Below are positions 52,736 to 61,291 of a stretch of 64,000 bases of DNA, in pieces. The DNA comes from Ruminococcus flavefaciens 007c (GTDB lineage Bacteria; Bacillota; Clostridia; Oscillospirales; Ruminococcaceae), in the NCBI RefSeq assembly GCF_000571935.1, contig NZ_ATAX01000023.1, forward strand, positions 62,001 through 126,000, given 5' to 3'. Position 1 is the first letter of the stretch. The number at the start of each line of letters is the position of its first letter. The notes below the pieces were generated by a model, which saw only the letters and a program-made list of their open reading frames with translations, had not been told where the DNA came from and did not search any database. A program made the translations under genes and the position numbers.

Positions 52736-54223
52736 TTATAGCGGAAACATACTTTTCAGTTCTTCGGTATAGTCATCTATAAGCTCAGGGGCGTCAGATG
52801 AAAAATCAATTACCGTATCGCCGAATGTATCATACAGCTTTTCATTTATGGAATCGGAAAGTATAGACGGCAGAACGCCGCATTTTTCGGCTGTCTCTTT
52901 GGGATCAAGACAGTAGAGCAGAGCCTTGAGAAAAACGGTTTCATCATTATTGAGAAGAGAAGGTTCTGCGGGCGGGGCGGCAGGCGATGCAATGTTCTCG
53001 GGCTCTTCAACGGGAAGCTCTTCATCGACTATGAGCTTGTCACGTGTCTTATCGGCGGAGATGCGTATAGCCGACAGCTTTGAAAGGTCGATCTCTATTT
53101 TCAGAGCTTCCTTCTTATGTTTTTCCTCATAATAGCTGGCTATAACGTTCTGTATCATTTTCAGGACAGTCTTGGAGATGCCGTCGCAGCTTATTTTGTG
53201 CCTGAAATCAGTTTTTTCACGCATAAGGCTGTCAACAGCCTTTACAATGTCGCCGAGTTTACCGTTTCTGCCGCGGCTGCCATAGTATTTCCTGCATTTC
53301 CATTTTCCGTTCTGACAGGTAAAGCTGTGTATTTCGTTGAGTTCATATGTACAGCTGCGAAGAGACTGTCTGTCGTAGAAAATGGCTGATGCGAACATAT
53401 TATAGGAACATTCCGTAATATATCCGAATAACTTGTCGCAAAGAGAATTCTTTCTTTTATCGCGGAAAAATTCCGCCAGTGTGATATAGCATCGTGTCAG
53501 TACTGCCCTGAAATCCTCAGGAAAAGCACTGTAGAAAAGAGATTTTTCGATCCTGTACGCAGAAAGTGAAGATAAAGCAAGATATATATCATCATCGGAA
53601 TACTGATCCCAGTGTATAAGCGAGAGCATATTCCTGTCAAAGTCTATATCATCAAGGAAGGCAGCTTTTTCAGGAGAAAGACCGTAGTATACAACAAAAT
53701 CCGACATCCATACGTTTGTATAGCGTGTTATGCTGTCATCCTCCAAAGAATACTGGTCACAGAAAAACTTCAGCTTGTCGAAGCATTCATCAGGAGATCC
53801 GTAACCGATACAGTTTATCAGTTCATAAAGATAAATATAAACAAAGGGGAGAGGAGCTTTGGCTACAATGCCGTTTCTGATATGGGAGCGCCACGTAAAA
53901 TATCCGCGGAGCTGTTCAGTGGATAAGTCCCTGTATGAGGGATAATACTTCACAAAATCGTCGGCGAATGAAAAATTATCCTCATAATCCTCCATGAACC
54001 TGCCCTGATTATAGAAGAGCCAGGCGGAGGTTTTCCAGTAGGCCTCTGGAGTAAAGGCGAGACCTTTCATTTCTTTTATTTTATCGGGAACAGAGGGGCG
54101 TATCAGCTGTGAAGCCGTTCTTATTATCGGTTCATCGGTATACACGCGATCCTTGAAAGCACGGCTGTTTAGAAGCTTTTCATCGTGAAGGATATGATCG
54201 AGTATTTCTTTTGTATCCGACAT
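52736..54223 (-). CDS. TerB-N/TerB-C domain protein
   Basis: The 495-residue protein has a TerB-N domain (about 55-190): YWKTSAWLFYNQGRFMEDYED, YYPSYRDLSTEQLRGYFTWRS and YIYLYELINCIG. The middle is cysteine-bearing and basic (KCRKYYGSRGRNGKLGD). A proline/alanine linker near 410 leads to a TerB-C-like tail (LNNDETVFLKALLYC to the end). Such proteins were grouped by comparative genomics with Ter-linked DNA-processing systems. I use ATG 54223, 7 bases after AAGGAGG, over a GTG at 54229. It is first in the operon with the BrxD-like and helicase genes. Confidence 0.78.
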   Translation of the reverse strand: MSDTKEILDHILHDEKLLNSRAFKDRVYTDEPIIRTASQLIRPSVPDKIKEMKGLAFTPEAYWKTSAWLFYNQGRFMEDYEDNFSFADDFVKYYPSYRDLSTEQLRGYFTWRSHIRNGIVAKAPLPFVYIYLYELINCIGYGSPDECFDKLKFFCDQYSLEDDSITRYTNVWMSDFVVYYGLSPEKAAFLDDIDFDRNMLSLIHWDQYSDDDIYLALSSLSAYRIEKSLFYSAFPEDFRAVLTRCYITLAEFFRDKRKNSLCDKLFGYITECSYNMFASAIFYDRQSLRSCTYELNEIHSFTCQNGKWKCRKYYGSRGRNGKLGDIVKAVDSLMREKTDFRHKISCDGISKTVLKMIQNVIASYYEEKHKKEALKIEIDLSKLSAIRISADKTRDKLIVDEELPVEEPENIASPAAPPAEPSLLNNDETVFLKALLYCLDPKETAEKCGVLPSILSDSINEKLYDTFGDTVIDFSSDAPELIDDYTEELKSMFPL

Positions 54224-54256
54224 TTTCACGCCTCCTTTTTCTGAATATCACTTTTT

Positions 54257-54285
54257 ATTATAGCATAAAAAAAAACTCGTGTCAA
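54257..54285 (-). promoter_or_regulatory. consensus promoter of the TerB/BrxD/BrxHI operon
   Basis: On the minus strand TTGACA (54285-54280) and TATAAT (54262-54257) are 17 bp apart with TGC before the -10: a near-perfect strong promoter. Confidence 0.85.
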
Positions 54286-54296
54286 ACGATTGTTCG
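54283..54296 (-). promoter_or_regulatory. LexA-like (DinR) box overlapping the -35
   Basis: The minus strand reads CGAACAATCGTTTG. It fits the Firmicutes SOS box CGAACRNRYGTTYG with one mismatch (T for R at position 8). It covers three bases of the -35 hexamer, where a repressor would block polymerase. One site seen by eye is not proof. Confidence 0.55.
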
Positions 54297-54310
54297 ATTT
54301 TTACTGCATA

Positions 54311-54339
54311 AAAATGCTGCCGGGATTTTTCCCGGCAGC
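54311..54339 (-). terminator. terminator of the moxR-DUF58-transglutaminase-DUF308 operon
   Basis: On the minus strand GCTGCCGGG pairs with CCCGGCAGC around a 6-nt loop, followed by ATTTTTA. Confidence 0.85.
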
Positions 54340-54346
54340 AGGCATA

Positions 54347-54940
54347 TTATTCAATGCGTTTTGTCTCATTACTCTCAGGAACATCGTGACCTGCAACATC
54401 GATGATATTCCCGGAAGCTGACACTCCATCACCGTTACGCTGCTTTATTACGTAAACGATGTAGAAGTTGAATGCGGCAAAGAACAGGCAAACAACACCT
54501 GTGATTATCCTGATGGCCATATTCGGCTTGAACGGGCTGAACATCAGGAAAAGACCTGCTATAAGCATTAGGATACCGAACACAAGCTGGAAGATCTTAA
54601 GTCCCTGTGTCAGGTCCTTGTTTTTTGCTTTCACTATCTGAACAATAGCGATGATGGTGAGTATGATACCTGCGATAGTTGATATGTGAGCACTGACAAG
54701 CTTAGGAAGTGACATTATCAATAGACCGATTGCGGCACCTACCATAGCAGCAGGAGTAAGCGAAAGACCGTCGCCGCCTCCCAGACTTCCGAGAACTGTA
54801 AAGAGGCTGCCGATTATGACTATACCGCCTACAACGTAAAAGAACCATGTGAGGATACCCGGAAAAAATGTGAGCACTACACCGCATATTGTAAGCAGAA
54901 CACCTTTTATTGTATAACCTGAACTGTCAATTTTCATCAT
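54347..54940 (-). CDS. DUF308/HdeD-like membrane protein
   Basis: The 197-residue protein has six hydrophobic segments between about 10 and 165, rich in Gly, Ile and Leu in a repeating pattern (ILTIIAIVQIVKAK, FGILMLIAGLFLMFSPF). A polar tail follows. This is the layout of DUF308/HdeD proteins. It starts 7 bases after the transglutaminase stop and is the last gene of the operon. Function is unknown; family members are linked to acid and envelope stress. Confidence 0.75.
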   Translation of the reverse strand: MMKIDSSGYTIKGVLLTICGVVLTFFPGILTWFFYVVGGIVIIGSLFTVLGSLGGGDGLSLTPAAMVGAAIGLLIMSLPKLVSAHISTIAGIILTIIAIVQIVKAKNKDLTQGLKIFQLVFGILMLIAGLFLMFSPFKPNMAIRIITGVVCLFFAAFNFYIVYVIKQRNGDGVSASGNIIDVAGHDVPESNETKRIE

Positions 54941-54947
54941 ATCACTC

Positions 54948-57647
54948 CTATCTCAGAACGTTTATATATTTGTAAATGAACTTATGCCAGATATCGGCTC
55001 TGTTAAAGATAGTCTCGGAAATACTGTCAATCGTATCATTGCAGAGCTTAAGCTCGTCTTCCGTGGGCTCGCCCTTGCCGAAGCAGGTTCTTAGAGCTAT
55101 ATCGGTGAGCTTTTCAAAGTTGCCCTTCTTGAAGTATATACCGGCAAACCCGTTTTCTATCTCTTTTGCAAAGGTCGTGTAGTTTCCGTGGTCGCTCTTC
55201 AGTTTCTTGGTCTCAAGAAGCTTTTCGGCGTATGAATACATACTTCTGATCTTGTTTTCAGCCTTTCCGCTGTTGAATTTTCTATCTCTGATCCTTAGTA
55301 TAAGATATCTTCTCAGCAGCACAAAGCCGATGAGAGCGAGGATACTAAGTAAGACGAGGAAGATGTCTTTTACTGCATTGGGAATATGGAAGCCTTTTCC
55401 GTTTCCGTGTCCGAAGCCTCCGTTTCCGGCTGTTGTGACTGTATTGCTCTGATCTGAAGTTGTTTGTATTTTAGTAGTGGTGGAATTGTTGCTGTTTGAT
55501 GAATTTGAAGCCGTAGTTCTTGTGGTCACGGCGGTGGTTGCGCCTGTAGTTTTGGCAGTAGTTGTGACAGCAGATGTAGGTTCGGTATTGATCTCGCGTG
55601 AGCTGTAACCTGCGGTGAACTCAAAAGGGATCCAGCCAATGCCGTCAATGAATACCTCTGCCCATGCGTGACTGCGGTTGTCCTTTACGTCAATTTCAAT
55701 AGTACCGTCGGCATTACGCTTTGAAGCGGTTTCAATGTCTTTCTGTACTACAACGTAGCCTGTTGCATATCTTGCGGGGATGCCTGCCATTCTGGCAAGC
55801 ATAACACCTGCGGTAGCATAATGGGTGCAATATCCCTTCTGGTTTTCAAGAAGGAAATAATTGACGAAGTCGCGGTTTGAAGGATTCTTTCTAGGATAAA
55901 GAGAATATGTGCAGTCCTGCTGCATTTTGCCTCTTATATCATAAAGGACTTCGATCTTTCTTTCAAGAGAACCGTCATTCTTTGAAATAATGTCCTTGTA
56001 AGCCTCTCTTACTTCGTTCATTTTCGGATTATCAGGAACAGTAAGATAATTATTGTATACGAAATCCTTGTAGCTGTTATGCAGAAGCTCTGTCATGAGA
56101 ATATCTCCATGCTGATCGATATATTCCTTATCAGCAGGTATATCGAAATCGACGGGGAAGAAGTCGTCGTAGCTTATGAGATTGTTCTCCTGGCAGTATG
56201 AAAGAATCTTTTTACTCCACATAGGATCCCTGATCTCGGATGCGGAGTAAACCTCTCTGTGATCAGCGCCACCGCTCTGACTATTTATGAGAGCCTGGAA
56301 AATACCTTCGGTGCCTTCCTGCAAAAACATATAAGAGGACACGCCGTTCTGCGGCTCTACCGGAGCGATGGTAAGATCGCTGTTGTATGCTATATCACCG
56401 AAATTCTGTGTATTATATGGGGCATAGATCTGCTTGGATTTTCTTGTGCTCGGCTTTATCCATACAGTAGCCTGGACCGCGCTGGGATCGATCAGTCTGA
56501 TAAACTGTCCGCTGAAATCCTGCGGGTGGATGCCGTAGGTGTCAAAATCATCAAAGATCTTGTCATTATAAGCCGAAGCAGGCAACTTGAACCATTCGTT
56601 ATTCTTATATATGGAGCGTACGTTGCTTCTGAGGTAGATCGCACCGCCTGAGTAATTCTTTATGGTGAGCTTCAGGTCGGTAACATTTTTATAACGGACA
56701 TGGTCAACAGTACCCAGCTTATAGTTTTCGTATTCAAAATCAAAACCGAAAGCACTGCCGAGATTTGAAAGGCTCTCAGCCAGATTATCGAAGGAGAAGT
56801 CGTTCATAGCCTCGGTAATATCGCGGCGTTTCTGATCCAGCTTTTCGCTTCTTTTATAATGTGTGAGCTTGAGTGTTGCGTAAGAGCAGCCTGCAATGGC
56901 AACAACGCAGGCAACGATAAACATTCCGCATCTTTCCGTGACCTTCAGCTTCATATGCCGCTTCGGGAAGAAAAGATCGTTTTTTCTAACGAATCCGCTC
57001 TGACCGCCTGAGTATTCTCCCACATCTATGGTGGACATAGCCAGCAGGGCGAGCCAGAATGCGATGCAGAGTATTCCCCAGAATACAGGCACCTTTATAC
57101 CGTTATACATTCCTATCTCAAGGACAGGGAAGGTAGTGATAAGCGGCAGAACAGGATTAGGTCTGCATATAGTAAAGAAGAATATTACTATTGCCAGAAG
57201 CCAAATATAGAAGAAAAACAGCGTGGTTACTGCCGGGACCTCCAATTTATCTTTTAGTCCGTTGTAGTATTCTATCTTTGAGTGATAGGCGTCCTTATAT
57301 ATAATATTGTATATGAACTTGAAGCCCATAGCGATCTTAGCAGATTTTTTATAGGCTGAAATGACAAATAAAACAGCAGAACCCGCATATACCCAAAGAG
57401 CCTTGCGTCCGATAACTGCAAGTGCAAGGTACAATACGGCAAAACCAACAGCTGCTGCAGCGACTGCTCTTGAATTGTAATGGAATTTGAACATTCCAAG
57501 GAAGGCCATGATAATTGAGACATATCCTATCAGGGCGATGGCAGCGGAAAAAGGCTTACGATAGTTGGCGTGCTTCCGCTTGACCGACATTACAATACTG
57601 TCGCTTATTGTAATTCCGTTTTTGTTTTGTACATTCTTTCTTTTCAT
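54948..57647 (-). CDS. membrane transglutaminase-like protein (TgpA type) with a Thr-rich linker
   Basis: The 899-residue protein has an N-terminal block of about six membrane helices (about 35-265) and an extracytoplasmic region. A transglutaminase-like domain has its triad in QKGYCTHYATAGVMLARMAGIPARY (Cys, about 605), RSHAWAEVF (His, about 662) and the acidic residue after WIPFEF. A Thr/Ser/Asn-rich linker (about 685-745), another membrane helix (about 765-785) and a cytoplasmic DUF4129-like tail follow. TgpA-like proteins sit with MoxR and DUF58 genes and are thought to act on cell-wall or secreted proteins. The start shares a base with the DUF58 stop (TAATG). Confidence 0.88.
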   Translation of the reverse strand: MKRKNVQNKNGITISDSIVMSVKRKHANYRKPFSAAIALIGYVSIIMAFLGMFKFHYNSRAVAAAAVGFAVLYLALAVIGRKALWVYAGSAVLFVISAYKKSAKIAMGFKFIYNIIYKDAYHSKIEYYNGLKDKLEVPAVTTLFFFYIWLLAIVIFFFTICRPNPVLPLITTFPVLEIGMYNGIKVPVFWGILCIAFWLALLAMSTIDVGEYSGGQSGFVRKNDLFFPKRHMKLKVTERCGMFIVACVVAIAGCSYATLKLTHYKRSEKLDQKRRDITEAMNDFSFDNLAESLSNLGSAFGFDFEYENYKLGTVDHVRYKNVTDLKLTIKNYSGGAIYLRSNVRSIYKNNEWFKLPASAYNDKIFDDFDTYGIHPQDFSGQFIRLIDPSAVQATVWIKPSTRKSKQIYAPYNTQNFGDIAYNSDLTIAPVEPQNGVSSYMFLQEGTEGIFQALINSQSGGADHREVYSASEIRDPMWSKKILSYCQENNLISYDDFFPVDFDIPADKEYIDQHGDILMTELLHNSYKDFVYNNYLTVPDNPKMNEVREAYKDIISKNDGSLERKIEVLYDIRGKMQQDCTYSLYPRKNPSNRDFVNYFLLENQKGYCTHYATAGVMLARMAGIPARYATGYVVVQKDIETASKRNADGTIEIDVKDNRSHAWAEVFIDGIGWIPFEFTAGYSSREINTEPTSAVTTTAKTTGATTAVTTRTTASNSSNSNNSTTTKIQTTSDQSNTVTTAGNGGFGHGNGKGFHIPNAVKDIFLVLLSILALIGFVLLRRYLILRIRDRKFNSGKAENKIRSMYSYAEKLLETKKLKSDHGNYTTFAKEIENGFAGIYFKKGNFEKLTDIALRTCFGKGEPTEDELKLCNDTIDSISETIFNRADIWHKFIYKYINVLR

Positions 57648-58840
57648 TATATATCTATATCCTTTATCGAGGCTGAGATCCTGCCTACAACAACAGGTAT
57701 GGTGCTGAGGTTGGAATAGCCTGAACTGAACTTCGAAATATCATCGACAGAATTGATGATGATAACTGCATTTTTGAAATCCGCGTCGATATTGTCTTCG
57801 ATATGATCCAGTACCTTGGTATCATAGGAAGAAGAGATAAACGTGAATGACGCATACGACAATAACGGATTTTCCGCAAAGTACACATCGGGAGGCTGAC
57901 AGAACATATCGTCTCTGACGGAAGCGATGAGTTCGTTGATAAGATAAGCCAGATCCGAAGGACTGCATATATTATATTCCATAAATCTGCTCTGTGTTGC
58001 GTTGAAGAAAATAACAGAGTGACCTCTTTCGTTTTCTAGAAGGAACTGAGAGAGAGAAATAACAGATTCCACAAGGGTATCAAATACGGGAAGCGTCATT
58101 TCACCGTCGTTGTAGCATTTAAGGTCGAGAAAGATCGAACAGGGCACATCTATGGGGAGACTGTAGTCCTTTACGATGAAATCATCTTTTTTGGAGCTGA
58201 GCTTCCAGTGGATCCTGTTGAGCTTGTCGCCTTGGTTGTACTCTCTGAGGTCGAATACCTCCGAGGGATCATCTCCTGGCTTGTGCTCAGAGAAAATATC
58301 GCTTTCCTCGTTAACACGGTCGGTATAGTGAACTATGCCGCCGATCTCATGAGCTTCGGGAGTAACAGTTACTTCGGTATAGATATTCCTGGCTGTCTTG
58401 AAGCGGAATATCCTCAGCGGATCATATATATTTAAATAGGAAGAGCGTATTTTCAATATGCCGCAGAATTTTGAACTGAGCTGAAAGGTTATCCTCTGGG
58501 AATTGCGTGACTGTATGGGAAGATAAAGATCAAATGACGAGATCTGATTGCTGAATATATTATAGTATTCGATGTGAGCCTCGGCTTTTCCTATGGGGAA
58601 AATGCTTCTGTTTGTCACTACGAGCTGAACAGGGAAATCCTTGTTCTTCGGAACGCTCTTGTCCTTTACGGCAAATTCTACTGTAATGAGCCGCTTCGTA
58701 ATATATGTAGTTATAAACATTATAATAGGAAGGACTGCCATTACGATAAGAAGTATGAGAGCGAAATCCCATACATATAATATGTAGAAGCAGAGACATA
58801 CTATTATAAGTATAATAAACAGTATCTTTGTCAGTATCAT
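57647..58840 (-). CDS. DUF58 protein partner of MoxR
   Basis: The 397-residue protein has two N-terminal membrane helices (about 4-45) and a beta-rich region. The DUF58 signature lies at about 195-230: EVFDLREYNQGDKLNRIHWK, then SSKKDDFIVKDY. A VWA-like C-terminal part follows (SIFLDLK, DTLVESVISLSQFLL). It is typical of MoxR-DUF58-transglutaminase operons, in which the ATPase is thought to remodel the VWA-like partner. Confidence 0.88.
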   Translation of the reverse strand: MILTKILFIILIIVCLCFYILYVWDFALILLIVMAVLPIIMFITTYITKRLITVEFAVKDKSVPKNKDFPVQLVVTNRSIFPIGKAEAHIEYYNIFSNQISSFDLYLPIQSRNSQRITFQLSSKFCGILKIRSSYLNIYDPLRIFRFKTARNIYTEVTVTPEAHEIGGIVHYTDRVNEESDIFSEHKPGDDPSEVFDLREYNQGDKLNRIHWKLSSKKDDFIVKDYSLPIDVPCSIFLDLKCYNDGEMTLPVFDTLVESVISLSQFLLENERGHSVIFFNATQSRFMEYNICSPSDLAYLINELIASVRDDMFCQPPDVYFAENPLLSYASFTFISSSYDTKVLDHIEDNIDADFKNAVIIINSVDDISKFSSGYSNLSTIPVVVGRISASIKDIDI

Positions 58841-58849
58841 GGTACCGCC

Positions 58850-59803
58850 TTATTTTTCACCGATTCCCGGGACCGGAACGGATCTCAGTATTTCGGTGAT
58901 GACGTCAGATGCGGAGGTGTCTGAAAGCTTTGCCTTGGAATTGAGCATAATACGGTGTTCAAAAACGTCATTGCATATATAGGATATATCCTCGGGAATA
59001 ACGTAATCGCGTCCCATTGCAACAGCAATACCCTTAGAGAGCTGCATAAGGGCGAGTGTACCACGGGGGCTGACACCGAGCTTGAGCATAGGATGATTAC
59101 GGGTTGCTGCTGAAATGGAAACGATATATTCATAGATACGGTCATCAACATATATACCTGATATATACTCCTGAAGCTCTGTAATAAATGAAGCGTCTGC
59201 AACGGGCTTGACAGATTCAAGAGGATTATCGCTGTGCTTTGCCTTCAGGATAGAGACCTCACCGTCAAAATCGGGATAACCCATACTGAGCTTTATCATG
59301 AAACGGTCAAGCTGTGAATCGGGGAGGTTGTGAGTACCTGCCGAACCGATGGGGTTCTGAGTAGCGATTACCGTGTATGGCTCCGGGAGCTTGTAGGTGT
59401 TTCCGTCAACGGTGATGCTCTTTTCTTCCATAAGCTCGAGCAGAGCGGACTGTGTTTTGCTCGATGTACGGTTGATCTCGTCTGCAAGGAAAAGATTGCA
59501 GAAGGCAACGCCGGGACGGAATTCAAATTTTCCGTTGCTCTTATTATAAACAGAAAAGCCTGTTACATCTGAGGGAAGGACGTCCGGTGTGAACTGCATA
59601 CGGTTATGCTCAAGAGAAAGTGCTTTTGAGAATGCAAGGGCAAGAGTTGTTTTACCAACGCCCGGTATATCTTCAATAAGTATATGTCCCTTACACAGCA
59701 TAGCAAGCAGTGCTTTGATGATGATAGCGTCCTTGCCGATGACGGCTTTTTTTACCTCTGCGATAACAGAGTTTATTTGATTTGTATAATACGTTTTGTT
59801 CAT
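58850..59803 (-). CDS. MoxR-family AAA+ ATPase
   Basis: The 317-residue ATPase has Walker A EDIPGVGKTTLALAF near 40-52, Walker B LFLADEINR near 110, sensor I VIATQNP near 150, and an arginine-finger region DRFMIKLSMGYP. It is the first gene of the operon, followed 10 bases later by DUF58. MoxR proteins act as chaperones for partner proteins. AGGAGAG precedes ATG 59803. Confidence 0.93.
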   Translation of the reverse strand: MNKTYYTNQINSVIAEVKKAVIGKDAIIIKALLAMLCKGHILIEDIPGVGKTTLALAFSKALSLEHNRMQFTPDVLPSDVTGFSVYNKSNGKFEFRPGVAFCNLFLADEINRTSSKTQSALLELMEEKSITVDGNTYKLPEPYTVIATQNPIGSAGTHNLPDSQLDRFMIKLSMGYPDFDGEVSILKAKHSDNPLESVKPVADASFITELQEYISGIYVDDRIYEYIVSISAATRNHPMLKLGVSPRGTLALMQLSKGIAVAMGRDYVIPEDISYICNDVFEHRIMLNSKAKLSDTSASDVITEILRSVPVPGIGEK

Positions 59804-59837
59804 AATGACTCTCCTGTAAAATTGTTTATACTATATT

Positions 59838-59866
59838 ATTATAGCATTTCAAGCGGATTTTTGCAA
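59838..59866 (-). promoter_or_regulatory. promoter of the moxR operon
   Basis: On the minus strand TTGCAA (59866-59861) and TATAAT (59843-59838) are 17 bp apart with TGC before the -10. Confidence 0.75.
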
Positions 59867-59883
59867 TAGTCATTTGTATATTT

Positions 59884-59902
59884 TTACAATATGACATTGT
59901 AA
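59884..59902. promoter_or_regulatory. 19-bp palindrome, possible operator
   Basis: TTACAAT (59884-59890) and ATTGTAA (59896-59902) are perfect inverted halves around ATGAC. The site lies about 20 bp upstream of the moxR -35, a place suited to an activator or repressor. Confidence 0.4.
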
Positions 59903-59996
59903 TTTTTTAGTTACCATTTATAAAATATATGGTGATGAAAAAGCATGAATTTACGTTAAAAAGTCGACTTTCGACAGTTTTTTTGACCGTAAAAAG

Positions 59997-60031
59997 CAGC
60001 ATTTTTGTTACTATTTTGTAACAAAATGCTG
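59997..60031. repeat. long imperfect hairpin
   Basis: CAGCATTTTTGTTAC (59997-60011) pairs with GTAACAAAATGCTG (60018-60031) with a single bulged T. It has no T-run after it on either strand, so it looks more like a protein site or RNA structure than a terminator. Confidence 0.5.
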
Positions 60032-60165
60032 TTAAACAGTTGGCTTTATTAATTCTGAGTTCACATTTGCGAAATAAAATAGCAATCTAATCTGTGCACA
60101 TTTACTCCGGTCAAACTTTTATTGTGGAAAAAACCAACCACAAAATGGAAATAAATTTTAAAAGC

Positions 60166-60194
60166 TTGCTATTTGGGTTGATATGTGTTATCAT
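60166..60194 (+). promoter_or_regulatory. promoter of the SleB-like hydrolase gene
   Basis: TTGCTA (60166-60171) and TATCAT (60189-60194) are 17 bp apart. The -10 lies inside the palindrome at 60177-60200. Confidence 0.5.
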
Positions 60195-60200
60195 ATCAAC
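60177..60200. promoter_or_regulatory. 24-bp perfect palindrome over the -10, possible operator
   Basis: GTTGATATG (60177-60185) and CATATCAAC (60192-60200) are perfect 9-bp inverted halves around TGTTAT. A dimeric repressor bound here would cover the -10 of the downstream gene. Confidence 0.5.
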
Positions 60201-60245
60201 AGCCCGAAAAAAATTGAAAATGCTTTTTCAGGAAAGGATGAGTTG

Positions 60246-61223
60246 ATGGGTAATCTCAGAGCCGCAGCGTTAGCTTGCGGAGTAGTCGCATCAGTCCTGG
60301 GCGGAGGTTTAGGAATTGCATATTTTAATTCTTCTACCGTAAGCCGTGCTGATCTCTTTGCTGAGGAAATTGCCGGTATCGCAGATGCCGTTAATGAATC
60401 CGCTACATCAGCTGAAAAACTTAATTTATCAGCTGTAGAAGAGAAATCGACTACATATAACAGAACAACCACCAAGAAATCTTATACAACCGAAAATTCA
60501 ACGGTTGCAAGCAAATACTCAATGTCTGTTCAGGAAGGCACAACTTCCCAGTGCAGTACAGAAGCAGCTACAAAGGCTGCTCGGATTTCAAGATCGGTGC
60601 CAGCACCGGCTCACGCGCCGGCTGCATTAACACAGCCTACAACACAGGCAATGACCACAGCGGAAATTGTTGCTATGGTAACTTCATCTGTGTCAAAGGC
60701 TACAAGCACGGCTTCAAAGCCTGCTACAACAACGACAATTAAAACCACGACAACAACGATCACAACTACTGCTGCAACGACAACAACAGTTGCAACTACC
60801 GAGGCCGAGCCCGAAACGACCACCACATACGTCGAAGTAGAGACAGAGCCCGTAGTTACAGATGTTGAAGTAGTTGAAGATGGTTGGGATCTCCCCATAA
60901 CAGAGGAGGAATACGTTCTTCTCTGTAATGCAGTTGCTAATGAAGCAGGCTGCAGCTGGATCAGCGAGTTCGATAAGGCTTGTGTTGTTGAGGTTATTAT
61001 GAATAGAGTAAATTCTCCAAGGTTCTCGAACACTATTTATGGCGTTCTTACTGAGCCATATCAGTTCTCGGGTTGCTGGGGATATGTAAATTTGGGCACA
61101 TATTCAAAATACGTTACACAGAGCGTTAAGGATGCTGTAACACTTTACTTTACAGAACCTGAATCATTTACTCATGGTTATCTTGGTTTCTGGGGTGACG
61201 GCTACAGCAATCATTTCTATTAA
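60246..61223 (+). CDS. secreted SleB-like cell wall hydrolase with a Thr-rich linker
   Basis: The 325-residue protein has an N-terminal signal/anchor (about 4-24), a long Ser/Thr/Ala-rich region with many short Thr runs (about 70-205), an acidic stretch and a C-terminal Hydrolase_2/SleB domain. That domain shows LLCNAVANEAGCSWISEFDKA with the catalytic Glu, VVEVIMNRVNSPRFSNTIYGVL and YQFSGCWGYV. SleB cuts spore cortex, but this family is also used in vegetative walls. The linker suggests it reaches through the wall. I chose ATG 60246, with AGGAAAGG upstream, because the hydrophobic signal follows it directly; an upstream in-frame ATG at 60183 lies within the promoter palindrome. Confidence 0.82.
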   Translation: MGNLRAAALACGVVASVLGGGLGIAYFNSSTVSRADLFAEEIAGIADAVNESATSAEKLNLSAVEEKSTTYNRTTTKKSYTTENSTVASKYSMSVQEGTTSQCSTEAATKAARISRSVPAPAHAPAALTQPTTQAMTTAEIVAMVTSSVSKATSTASKPATTTTIKTTTTTITTTAATTTTVATTEAEPETTTTYVEVETEPVVTDVEVVEDGWDLPITEEEYVLLCNAVANEAGCSWISEFDKACVVEVIMNRVNSPRFSNTIYGVLTEPYQFSGCWGYVNLGTYSKYVTQSVKDAVTLYFTEPESFTHGYLGFWGDGYSNHFY

Positions 61224-61232
61224 TAGATAATT

Positions 61233-61260
61233 ACAGTCGGCGGACCGCCGGCTGTTTTTT
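61233..61260 (+). terminator. terminator after the SleB-like gene
   Basis: CAGTCGGC (61234-61241) pairs with GCCGGCTG (61247-61254) with one G-T pair, followed by TTTTTT. Confidence 0.82.
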
Positions 61261-61291
61261 ATTGTGCAGAGGATTACTGTACCGCGGGCTG

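Larger units (their letters stand above)
59804..60245. other. long divergent intergenic region with several inverted repeats
   Basis: This 440-base AT-rich gap separates moxR from the SleB-like gene. It holds two divergent promoters, a 19-bp palindrome near 59893, a hairpin near 60014, a weak GTCGA-CTT-TCGAC hairpin followed by T residues (59963-59984), and a 24-bp palindrome at 60177. I see no gene or RNA family in it. Confidence 0.6.

Noticed and set aside
49155..54223. A complete BREX system
   Set aside because: Only BrxD-like and BrxHI-like genes are present. No methylase (PglX), phosphatase (PglZ) or BrxC/PglY gene lies in the flanks, which are an ordinary LysR gene and a MoxR operon.
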